A DNA stretch of 64,000 bases, taken from Calliopsis andreniformis. Its lineage: Eukaryota > Arthropoda > Insecta > Hymenoptera > Andrenidae. The notes under the pieces are model-generated. The model saw only the letters and a program-made list of their open reading frames with translations, ran no database searches and was not told the origin of the DNA. The DNA lies in contig NW_027480480.1 in the NCBI RefSeq assembly GCF_051401765.1, positions 1,736,001-1,800,000 on the forward strand, in the 5' to 3' direction. A program made the position numbers and the translations under genes. Shown here piece after piece: positions 24,580-36,810 of the stretch (its first letter is position 1; every line of letters begins with the position of its first letter).

Positions 24580-27500
24580 TGAGGATTGACGATTGAGTAT
24601 TGAGCATTGACGATTGAGAATTGAGGATTGTGGATTGAGTATTGAGGATTGAGGATTGAGGATTGAAGATTGAATATTGATGATTGAAGATTGAGGATTG
24701 AGAATTGAGGATTGTGGATTGAGGATTGAAGATTGAGTATTCGGTATTGAGGATTGAAGAATGAGAATTGAGGAGTGAGGACTGAGCATTGAAGATTGAG
24801 TATTGAGGATTGAACGTTGAGGATTGTGGATTGAGGATTGAGGATTCAGAATTGAATATTGAGGACTGGGGACTGAGTGTTGAGGGTTGAGTGATGAGAA
24901 TTGATGTTAGTGGATAGAGATTTGAAGATTGCAGATTGAGTATTGAGTAATGAAAACTGTGAATTGATGATATTCTATTGAGGATTGAGGATTGACAACT
25001 GATTGTAGAGGACTGAGGGCTCAAGATTGAGGATTCAGGATTGAGGATTCAGGATTGAGGTTTGAGGACTGAGGATTGAAGATTGAGGATTGAGGACTGA
25101 GTATTGAGGATTGAGGATTGAGTATTGAGTATTGAGGGTGGAAGTCTGAGGATTGGGTATTGAGGATTGAACGTTGAGGATTGAGGGTTGAGGATTGAGG
25201 ATTGAGGATTGAAGATTGAAGATTGAACATTAATGATTGAAGATTGAGGATTGAGGATTGAGGGTTGTGGATTAAGGACGAGGACTGAGGGTTGAGTATT
25301 TGTGTTTGAAGTCTGAGGATTGAGGATTGAGGATTGAGAATTGAAGATTGAGGATTGAGGATTGAAGATTGAGGATTCGGTATTGAGGATTGAAGAATGA
25401 GGATTGAGGAGTGAGGACTGAGGATTGAGGATTGCAGTTTGAGTATTGAGGATTGAAGATTGAGGATTGAGGGTTGAGGATTGAGGATTGAGTATTGAGG
25501 ACTGAGGATTGAAGATTGAGTATTGAGGCTTGAAGATTGAGGATTGAGGATTGAGGATTGAGGATTTCGGATTGAAGATTGAGGATTGGGGATTGAGGAT
25601 TGACGATTGAGTATTGAGCATTGACGATTGAGAATTGAGGATTGTGGATTGAGTATTGATGATTGAGGATTGAGGATTGAAGATTGAATATTGAAGATTG
25701 AACATTAATGATTGAAGATTGAGGATTGAGGATTGAGGGTTGTGGATTGAGGACGAGGACTGAGGGTTGAGTATTTGTGTTTGAAGTCTGAGGTTTGAGT
25801 ACAGAGGATTGAGGATTGAAGATTGAGTATTGAGGATTGAAGATTGAGGATTGAGGATTGAGGATTGAAGATTGAGTATTGAGGATTGAAGATTGAGGAT
25901 TGAGAACTGAGAATTGAGGATTGAGAATTGAGGATTGGGGATTGAGGATTGAAGACTGAGGATTGGGTATTGAGGATTGAACATTGAGGGTTGAGAGTTG
26001 AGGATTGAGGATTGAGGAATGAGGATTGAAGATTGAGTATTAATGATTGAAGATTGAGGATTGAGGATTGAGGGTTGCGGATTGAGGACGAGGACTGAGG
26101 GTTGAGTATTGGTGTTTGAAGTCTGAGGATTGAGGATTGTGGATTGAGAATTGAGGATTGTGGATTGAGGATTGAAGATTGAGGATTCGGTATTGAGGAT
26201 TGAAGAATGAGAATTGAGGAGTGAGGACTGAGGACTGAGGATTGCAGTTTGAGTATTGAGGATTGAAGATTGAGGATTGAGGATTGAGGATTGAGGATTG
26301 AGGATTGAGAATTGAGGACTGAGGATTGAGGATTGAAGACTGAGGATTCGGTATTGAGGATTGAAGAATGAGGATTGAGGAGTGAGGACTGAGGACTGAG
26401 GATTGCAGATTGAGTATTGAGGATTGAATATTGAGGATTGAGGATTGAGGATTGAGGATTGAGGATTGAGGATTGAGGGTTGAGGGTTGAAGATTGAGGA
26501 TTGGGTATTGCGGATTGAACATAGAGGATTGAAGGTTGAGGATTGGGTGTTGAGGATAGGTGATTGAGGATTGAGGATTGAGGATTGAGGATTGAGCATT
26601 GAAGATTCAGTATTGAGGATTGAAGATTGAGGATTGAGGATTGAGGATTGAGGATTGAAGATTGAGTATTGAGGATTGAAGCCTGAGAATTGAGGACTGA
26701 GTATTGAGGATTGAGGATTGAGGATTGAGGATTGAGGATTGAAGACTGAAGATTGGGTATTGAGGATTGAACATTGAGGATTGAGGATTGAAGATTGAGT
26801 ATTGAGGATTGAAGGTTGACGATTGAGGATTGAGAATTGAGGATTGAGGATTGAGGAATGAGCATTGAAGATTGAGTATTGAGCATTGACCGTTGAGGAT
26901 TGTGGATTGAGGACTGAGGGTTGTGGATTGAGGACGAGGACTGAGGGTTCAGTATTGGTGTTTGAAGTCTGAGGATTGAGGATTGAATATTGAGGATTGG
27001 GGACTGAGTGTTGAGGGTTGAGGATTGGGTATTGCGGATTGAACATTGAGGATTGGAGATTGAGGATAGAAGATTCAGTATTGAGGATTGAAGATTGAGG
27101 ATTGAGGATTGAGGATTGAAGATTGAGTATTGAGGTTTGAAGATTGAGGATTGAGGACTGAGAATTGAGGATTGAGGATTGAGGATTGGGGATTGAGGAT
27201 TGAAGACGGAGGATTGGGTATTGAGGATTGAACATTGAGGGTTGAGAGTTGAGGATTGAGGATTGAGGATTGAGGATTGAAGATTGAATATTAATGATTG
27301 AAGATTGAGGATTGAGGATTGAGGGTTGCGGATTGAGGACGAGGACTGAGGGTTGAGTATTGGTGTTTGAAGTCTGAGGATTGAGGATTGTGGATTGAGA
27401 ATTGAGGATTGTGGATTGAGGATTGAAGATTGAGGATTCGGTATTGAGGATTGAAGAATGAGAATTGAGGAGTGAGGACTGAGGACTGAGGATTGCAGTT

Positions 27501-29436
27501 TGAGTATTGAGGATTGAAGATTGAGGATTGAGGATTGAGGATTGAGGATTGAGGATTGAGGATTGATGATTGAAGATTGAGTATTGAGGATTGAAGATTG
27601 AGGATTGAGGATTGAGGATTGAGGATTGAGTATTGAAGATTGAGGATTGGGGATTGAGGACTGAGGATTGACGATTGAGTATTGAGCATTGAGGATTGAG
27701 AATTGAGGATTGAGGATTGAAGATTGAGTACTGAGGATTGAAGATTGAGGATTGAGGATTGTGGATTGAAGATTGAGGACTGAGTGTTGAGGGTTGCGTG
27801 ATGAGGATTGATGTTTGTGGATTGAGATTTGAAGATTGAAGAATGGGGATTGAGTATTGAAAACTGTGAATTCAGGATATTCTATTGAGGATTGAGGATT
27901 GACAATTGATTGTTGAGGACTTATGGGTGAAGATTAAGGATTCAGGTTTGAGGATTCAGGATTGACGTTTGAGGACTGAGGATTGAGGATTGAGGATTGA
28001 GGATTGAGGATTGATGGCTGAGGGTTGTGCGTTGAATATTGAGGATTGAGGATTAAGGATTGAGGATTGCGGATTGAGGATTGAAGATAGAGTATTGATG
28101 ATTGAAGATTGAGGATTGAGGATTGGGGTTTGAGGTTTGAGGACGAGGACTGACGGTTGAGGATTGAGGTCTGAGGATTGAGGATTGAGGATTGAGGACT
28201 GAGGATTGAGGATTGAGGATTGTGCATTGAGGATTGCAGATTGTGGACTGAGGATTGAGGATTGAAGATTGAGTATTGAGGGTTGAAGATTGAGGATTGA
28301 CGATTGAGGATTTAGGATTGAGGATGAGGGCTGTGGGTTGAGGATTGAGGTTTGAGGACTGAGGACTGAGGATTGAGGATTGAGAATTGAGGATTGAGGA
28401 TTGAGGATTGAAGATTGAGGATTGGGTATTGAGGATTGAAGAATGAGGAGTGAGGATTGAGGATTGAGGATTGAGGATTGAGTATTGAAGATTGAGTATT
28501 CAGGATTGGAGATTGACGATTGAGGATTGAGGACCGAGGATTGAGGATTGAAGATTGAAGGTTGAGTATTGAAGATTGACGATTGACGATTGAGGATTGA
28601 GAATTGAGGATTGAGGATTGAGGAATGAGCATTGAAAATTGAGTATTGAGGATTGAACGTTGAGGATTGTGGATTGAGGATTGAGGATTCAGGATTGAAT
28701 ATTGAGGACAGGGGACTGAGTGTTGAGGGCTGAGTGATGAGAATTGATGTTTGTGGATAGAGATTTGAAGATTGCAGATTGAGTATTGAGTAATGAAAAC
28801 TGTGAATTGATGATATTCTATTGAGGATTGAGGATTGACAACTGATTGTAGAGGACTGAGGGCTCAAGATTGAGGATTCAGGATTGAGGATTCAGGATTG
28901 AGGTTTGAGGACTGAGGATTGAAGATTGAGGATTGAGGACTGAGTATTGAGGATTGAGGATTGAGTATTGAGGATTGAGGGTGGAAGACTGAGGATTGGG
29001 TATTGAGGATTGAACGTTGAGGATTGAGGGTTGAGGCTTGAGGATTGAGGATTGAAGATTGAAGATTGAACATTAATGATTGAAGATTGAGGATTGAGGA
29101 TTGAGGGTTGTGGATTGAGGACGAGAACTGAGGGTTGAGTATTTGTGTTTGAAGTCTGAGGATTGAGGATTGAGGTTTGAGAATTGAAGATTGAGGATTG
29201 AGGATTGAAGATTGAGGATTCGGTATTGAGGATTGAAGAATGAGGATTGAGGAGTGAGGACTGAGGATTGAGGATTGCAGTTTGAGTATTGAGGATTGAA
29301 GATTGAGGATTGAGGATTGAGGATTGAGGATTGAGTATTGAGGACTGAGGATTGAAGATTGAGTATTGAGGATTGAAGATTGAGGATTGAGGATTGGGGA
29401 TTGAGGATTGAGGATTGAAGATTGAGGATTGGGGTT
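24580..29436. repeat. 4,857-bp tandem duplication, copy 1
   Basis: Matches 29,437-34,287 at offset 4,857 up to about 28,255. One substitution was noticed (25,274 A; 30,131 G). Contains module A cores near 24,971, 27,881 and 28,811 and module C copies near 25,277, 25,750, 26,087, 26,934, 27,338 and 29,120. All three - strand frames are open together at 26,040-26,522, which shows that open frames here carry no coding signal. The left edge is fixed by GGGGATT at 24,575-24,581 against GGGGTTT in the next copy. Confidence 0.9.
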
Positions 29437-32400
29437 TGAGGATTGACGATTGAGTATTGAGCATTGACGATTGAGAATTGAGGATTGTGGATTGAGTATT
29501 GAGGATTGAGGATTGAGGATTGAAGATTGAATATTGATGATTGAAGATTGAGGATTGAGAATTGAGGATTGTGGATTGAGGATTGAAGATTGAGTATTCG
29601 GTATTGAGGATTGAAGAATGAGAATTGAGGAGTGAGGACTGAGCATTGAAGATTGAGTATTGAGGATTGAACGTTGAGGATTGTGGATTGAGGATTGAGG
29701 ATTCAGAATTGAATATTGAGGACTGGGGACTGAGTGTTGAGGGTTGAGTGATGAGAATTGATGTTAGTGGATAGAGATTTGAAGATTGCAGATTGAGTAT
29801 TGAGTAATGAAAACTGTGAATTGATGATATTCTATTGAGGATTGAGGATTGACAACTGATTGTAGAGGACTGAGGGCTCAAGATTGAGGATTCAGGATTG
29901 AGGATTCAGGATTGAGGTTTGAGGACTGAGGATTGAAGATTGAGGATTGAGGACTGAGTATTGAGGATTGAGGATTGAGTATTGAGTATTGAGGGTGGAA
30001 GTCTGAGGATTGGGTATTGAGGATTGAACGTTGAGGATTGAGGGTTGAGGATTGAGGATTGAGGATTGAAGATTGAAGATTGAACATTAATGATTGAAGA
30101 TTGAGGATTGAGGATTGAGGGTTGTGGATTGAGGACGAGGACTGAGGGTTGAGTATTTGTGTTTGAAGTCTGAGGATTGAGGATTGAGGATTGAGAATTG
30201 AAGATTGAGGATTGAGGATTGAAGATTGAGGATTCGGTATTGAGGATTGAAGAATGAGGATTGAGGAGTGAGGACTGAGGATTGAGGATTGCAGTTTGAG
30301 TATTGAGGATTGAAGATTGAGGATTGAGGGTTGAGGATTGAGGATTGAGTATTGAGGACTGAGGATTGAAGATTGAGTATTGAGGCTTGAAGATTGAGGA
30401 TTGAGGATTGAGGATTGAGGATTTCGGATTGAAGATTGAGGATTGGGGATTGAGGATTGACGATTGAGTATTGAGCATTGACGATTGAGAATTGAGGATT
30501 GTGGATTGAGTATTGATGATTGAGGATTGAGGATTGAAGATTGAATATTGAAGATTGAACATTAATGATTGAAGATTGAGGATTGAGGATTGAGGGTTGT
30601 GGATTGAGGACGAGGACTGAGGGTTGAGTATTTGTGTTTGAAGTCTGAGGTTTGAGTACAGAGGATTGAGGATTGAAGATTGAGTATTGAGGATTGAAGA
30701 TTGAGGATTGAGGATTGAGGATTGAAGATTGAGTATTGAGGATTGAAGATTGAGGATTGAGAACTGAGAATTGAGGATTGAGAATTGAGGATTGGGGATT
30801 GAGGATTGAAGACTGAGGATTGGGTATTGAGGATTGAACATTGAGGGTTGAGAGTTGAGGATTGAGGATTGAGGAATGAGGATTGAAGATTGAGTATTAA
30901 TGATTGAAGATTGAGGATTGAGGATTGAGGGTTGCGGATTGAGGACGAGGACTGAGGGTTGAGTATTGGTGTTTGAAGTCTGAGGATTGAGGATTGTGGA
31001 TTGAGAATTGAGGATTGTGGATTGAGGATTGAAGATTGAGGATTCGGTATTGAGGATTGAAGAATGAGAATTGAGGAGTGAGGACTGAGGACTGAGGATT
31101 GCAGTTTGAGTATTGAGGATTGAAGATTGAGGATTGAGGATTGAGGATTGAGGATTGAGGATTGAGAATTGAGGACTGAGGATTGAGGATTGAAGACTGA
31201 GGATTCGGTATTGAGGATTGAAGAATGAGGATTGAGGAGTGAGGACTGAGGACTGAGGATTGCAGATTGAGTATTGAGGATTGAATATTGAGGATTGAGG
31301 ATTGAGGATTGAGGATTGAGGATTGAGGATTGAGGGTTGAGGGTTGAAGATTGAGGATTGGGTATTGCGGATTGAACATAGAGGATTGAAGGTTGAGGAT
31401 TGGGTGTTGAGGATAGGTGATTGAGGATTGAGGATTGAGGATTGAGGATTGAGCATTGAAGATTCAGTATTGAGGATTGAAGATTGAGGATTGAGGATTG
31501 AGGATTGAGGATTGAAGATTGAGTATTGAGGATTGAAGCCTGAGAATTGAGGACTGAGTATTGAGGATTGAGGATTGAGGATTGAGGATTGAGGATTGAA
31601 GACTGAAGATTGGGTATTGAGGATTGAACATTGAGGATTGAGGATTGAAGATTGAGTATTGAGGATTGAAGGTTGACGATTGAGGATTGAGAATTGAGGA
31701 TTGAGGATTGAGGAATGAGCATTGAAGATTGAGTATTGAGCATTGACCGTTGAGGATTGTGGATTGAGGACTGAGGGTTGTGGATTGAGGACGAGGACTG
31801 AGGGTTCAGTATTGGTGTTTGAAGTCTGAGGATTGAGGATTGAATATTGAGGATTGGGGACTGAGTGTTGAGGGTTGAGGATTGGGTATTGCGGATTGAA
31901 CATTGAGGATTGGAGATTGAGGATAGAAGATTCAGTATTGAGGATTGAAGATTGAGGATTGAGGATTGAGGATTGAAGATTGAGTATTGAGGTTTGAAGA
32001 TTGAGGATTGAGGACTGAGAATTGAGGATTGAGGATTGAGGATTGGGGATTGAGGATTGAAGACGGAGGATTGGGTATTGAGGATTGAACATTGAGGGTT
32101 GAGAGTTGAGGATTGAGGATTGAGGATTGAGGATTGAAGATTGAATATTAATGATTGAAGATTGAGGATTGAGGATTGAGGGTTGCGGATTGAGGACGAG
32201 GACTGAGGGTTGAGTATTGGTGTTTGAAGTCTGAGGATTGAGGATTGTGGATTGAGAATTGAGGATTGTGGATTGAGGATTGAAGATTGAGGATTCGGTA
32301 TTGAGGATTGAAGAATGAGAATTGAGGAGTGAGGACTGAGGACTGAGGATTGCAGTTTGAGTATTGAGGATTGAAGATTGAGGATTGAGGATTGAGGATT

Positions 32401-34287
32401 GAGGATTGAGGATTGAGGATTGATGATTGAAGATTGAGTATTGAGGATTGAAGATTGAGGATTGAGGATTGAGGATTGAGGATTGAGTATTGAAGATTGA
32501 GGATTGGGGATTGAGGACTGAGGATTGACGATTGAGTATTGAGCATTGAGGATTGAGAATTGAGGATTGAGGATTGAAGATTGAGTACTGAGGATTGAAG
32601 ATTGAGGATTGAGGATTGTGGATTGAAGATTGAGGACTGAGTGTTGAGGGTTGCGTGATGAGGATTGATGTTTGTGGATTGAGATTTGAAGATTGAAGAA
32701 TGGGGATTGAGTATTGAAAACTGTGAATTCAGGATATTCTATTGAGGATTGAGGATTGACAATTGATTGTTGAGGACTTATGGGTGAAGATTAAGGATTC
32801 AGGTTTGAGGATTCAGGATTGACGTTTGAGGACTGAGGATTGAGGATTGAGGATTGAGGATTGAGGATTGATGGCTGAGGGTTGTGCGTTGAATATTGAG
32901 GATTGAGGATTAAGGATTGAGGATTGCGGATTGAGGATTGAAGATAGAGTATTGATGATTGAAGATTGAGGATTGAGGATTGGGGTTTGAGGTTTGAGGA
33001 CGAGGACTGACGGTTGAGGATTGAGGTCTGAGGATTGAGGATTGAGGATTGAGGACTGAGGATTGAGGATTGAGGATTGTGCATTGAGGATTGCAGATTG
33101 TGGACTGAGGATTGAGGATTGCAGTTTGAGTATTGAGGATTGAAGATTGAGGATTGAGGATTGAGGATTGAGGATTGAGTATTGAGGACTGAGGATTGAG
33201 GTTTGAGGACTGAGGACTGAGGATTGAGGATTGAGAATTGAGGATTGAGGATTGAGGATTGAAGATTGAGGATTGGGTATTGAGGATTGAAGAATGAGGA
33301 GTGAGGATTGAGGATTGAGGATTGAGGATTGAGTATTGAAGATTGAGTATTCAGGATTGGAGATTGACGATTGAGGATTGAGGACCGAGGATTGAGGATT
33401 GAAGATTGAAGGTTGAGTATTGAAGATTGACGATTGACGATTGAGGATTGAGAATTGAGGATTGAGGATTGAGGAATGAGCATTGAAAATTGAGTATTGA
33501 GGATTGAACGTTGAGGATTGTGGATTGAGGATTGAGGATTCAGGATTGAATATTGAGGACAGGGGACTGAGTGTTGAGGGCTGAGTGATGAGAATTGATG
33601 TTTGTGGATAGAGATTTGAAGATTGCAGATTGAGTATTGAGTAATGAAAACTGTGAATTGATGATATTCTATTGAGGATTGAGGATTGACAACTGATTGT
33701 AGAGGACTGAGGGCTCAAGATTGAGGATTCAGGATTGAGGATTCAGGATTGAGGTTTGAGGACTGAGGATTGAAGATTGAGGATTGAGGACTGAGTATTG
33801 AGGATTGAGGATTGAGTATTGAGGATTGAGGGTGGAAGACTGAGGATTGGGTATTGAGGATTGAACGTTGAGGATTGAGGGTTGAGGATTGAGGATTGAG
33901 GATTGAAGATTGAAGATTGAACATTAATGATTGAAGATTGAGGATTGAGGATTGAGGGTTGTGGATTGAGGACGAGAACTGAGGGTTGAGTATTTGTGTT
34001 TGAAGTCTGAGGATTGAGGATTGAGGTTTGAGAATTGAAGATTGAGGATTGAGGATTGAAGATTGAGGATTCGGTATTGAGGATTGAAGAATGAGGATTG
34101 AGGAGTGAGGACTGAGGATTGAGGATTGCAGTTTGAGTATTGAGGATTGAAGATTGAGGATTGAGGATTGAGGATTGAGGATTGAGTATTGAGGACTGAG
34201 GATTGAAGATTGAGTATTGAGGATTGAAGATTGAGGATTGAGGATTGGGGATTGAGGATTGAGGATTGAAGATTGAGGATTGGGGTT
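29437..34287. repeat. 4,857-bp tandem duplication, copy 2
   Basis: Second copy, with module A cores near 29,821, 32,741 and 33,661. It is colinear with copy 1 except at about 33,119-33,206, where a patch of roughly 88 bp is replaced by sequence of another family member and the offset drops from 4,857 to 4,851. The match to copy 1 then resumes. Confidence 0.9.
33119..33206. repeat. Replaced patch inside copy 2 (conversion-like)
   Basis: Copy 1 at 28,256-28,349 has a GATGAGGGCTG register-shift unit and a GATTTAGG unit. Copy 2 instead has GCAGTTTGAG followed by a GTATTGAGGACTG end, as found at 29,276-29,350 and 34,126-34,200. Flanks on both sides match copy 1. The exchange changes the block length by 6 bp. 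Confidence 0.75.
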
Positions 34288-36810
34288 TGAGGATTGACGA
34301 TTGAGTATTGAGCATTGACGATTGAGAATTGAGGATTGTGGATTGAGTATTGAGGATTGAGGATTGAGGATTGAGGATTGAGGATTGAAGATTGAATATT
34401 GATGATTGAAGATTGAGGATTGAGGTTTGAGGACTGAGGACTGAGGATTGAGGATTGAGAATTGAGGATTGAGGATTGAGGATTGAAGATTGAGGATTGG
34501 GTATTGAGGATTGAAGAATGAGGAGTGAGGATTGAGGATTGAGGATTGAGGATTGAGTATTGAAGATTGAGTATTCAGGATTGGAGATTGACGATTGAGG
34601 ATTGAGGACCGAGGATTGAGGATCGAGGATTGAAGGTTGAGTATTGAGGATTGACGATTGACGATTGAGGATTGAGAATTGAGGATTGAGGATTGAGGAA
34701 TGAGCATTGAAGATTGGGTATTGAGGATTGAAAGTTGAGGATTGAGGGTTGAGGATTGAGGATTGAGGATTGAAGATTGAAGATTGAACATTAATGATTG
34801 AAGATTGAGGATTGAGGATTGAGGGTTGTGGATTGAGGACGAGGACTGAGGGTTGAGTATTTGTGTTTGAAGTCTGAGGATTGAGGATTGAGGATTGAGG
34901 ATTGAGGATTGAGGATTGAGGATTGAGTATTGAGGATTGAAGGTTGACGATTGAGGATTGAGAATTGAGGATTGAGGATTGAGGAATGAGCATTGAAGAT
35001 TGAGTATTGAGCATTGACCGTTGAGGATTGTGGATTGAGGACTGAGGGTTGTGGATTGAGGACGAGGACTGAGGGTTCAGTATTGGTGTTTGAAGTCTGA
35101 GGATTGAGGATTGAATATTGAGGATTGGGGACTGAGTGTTGAGGGTTGAGGATTGGGTATTGCGGATTGAACATTGAGGATTGGAGATAGAGGATAGAAG
35201 ATTCAGTATTGAGGATTGAAGATTGAGGATTGAGGATTGAGGATTGAAGATTGAGTATTGAGGATTGAAGATTGAGGATTGAGGACTGAGAATTGAGGAT
35301 TGAGGATTGAGGATTGGGGATTGAGGATTGAAGGCTGAGGATTGGGTATTGAGGATTGAACATTGAGGGTTGAGAGTTGAGTATTGAGGATTGAGGATTG
35401 AGGATTGAAGATTGAATATTAATGATTGAAGATTGAGGATTGAGGATTGAGGGTTGCAGATTGAGGACGAGGACTGAGGGTTGAGTATTGGTGTTTGAAG
35501 TCTGAGGATTGAGGATTGTGGATTGAGAATTGAGGATTGTGGATTGAGGATTGAAGATTGAGGATTCGGTATTGAGGATTGAAGAATGAGAATTGAGGAG
35601 TGAGGACTGAGGACTGAGGATTGCAGTTTGAGTATTGAGGATTGAAGATTGAGGATTGAAGATTGAGGATTGAGGATTGAGGATTGAGGATTGATGATTG
35701 AAGATTGAGTATTGAGGATTGAAGATTGAGGATTGAGGATTGAGGATTGAGGATTGAGTATTGAAGATTGAGGATTGGGGATTGAGGACTGATGATTGAC
35801 GATTGAGTATTGAGCATTGAGGATTGAGAATTGAGGATTGAGGATTGAAGATTGAGTACTGAGGATTGAAGATTGAGGATTGAGGATTGTGGATTGAAGA
35901 TTGAGGACTGAGTGTTGAGGGTTGCGTGATGAGGATTGATGTTTGTGGATTGAGATTTGAAGATTGAAGAATGGGGATTGAGTATCGAAAACTGTGAATT
36001 CAGGATATTCTATTGAGGATTGAGGATTGACAATTGATTGTTGAGGACTTATGGGTGAAGATTAAGGATTCAGGTTTGAGGATTCAGGATTGACGTTTGA
36101 GGACTGAGGATTGAGGATTGAGGATTGAGGATTGAGGATTGATGGCTGAGGGTAGTGCGTTGAATATTGAGGATTGAGGATTGAGGATTGAGGATTGCGG
36201 ATTGAGGATTGAAGATAGAGTATTGATGATTGAAGATTGAGGATTGAGGATTGGGGTTTGAGGTTTGAGGACGAGGACTGACGGTTGAGGATTGAGGTCT
36301 GAGGATTGAGGATTGAGGATTGAGGACTGAGGATTGAGGATTGAGGATTGTGCATTGAGGATTGCAGATTGTGGACTGAGGATTGAGGATTGAAGATTGA
36401 GTATTGAGGGTTGAAGATTGAGGATTGACGATTGAGGATTTAGGATTGAGGATGAGGGCTGTGGTTTGAGGATTGAGGTTTGAGGACTGAGGACTGAGGA
36501 TTGAGGATTGAGAATTGAGGATTGAGGATTGAGGATTGAAGATTGAGGATTGGGTATTGAGGATTGAAGAATGAGGAGTGAGGATTGAGGATTGAGGATT
36601 GAGGATTGAATATTGAAGATTGAGTATTCAGGATTGGAGATTGACGATTGAGGATTGAGGACAGAGGATTGAGGATTGAGGATTGAAGGTTGAGTATTGA
36701 AGATTGACGATTGACGATTGAGGATTGAGAATTGAGGATTGAGGATTGAGGAATGAGCATTGAAGATTGAGTATTGAGGATTGAACGTTGAGGATTGTGG
36801 ATTGAGGATT
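34288..36810. repeat. Rearranged, partial third copy of the 4,857-bp unit
   Basis: Starts as a continuation of the unit (34,282-34,415 matches 29,431-29,550 with two extra heptamers near 34,370). It then jumps at about 34,420 to sequence like 33,198-33,480, at about 34,720 to sequence like 33,845-33,920, and at about 34,925 to sequence like 31,660-33,520 (offset 3,271), which it follows to about 36,810. Module A core near 36,001. The jumps look like nested deletions or exchanges after a third copy arose. Confidence 0.75.

Noticed and set aside
25049..27235. 728-codon open frame on the - strand (twin at 29,906-32,092), with shorter ones throughout
   Set aside because: Expected from a stop-free 7-bp unit. 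The three - frames give the same peptide repeat and are open together in places. Duplications of 1,706, 2,069 and 3,383 bp do not keep frame. No ribosome site, domain or codon bias is seen.
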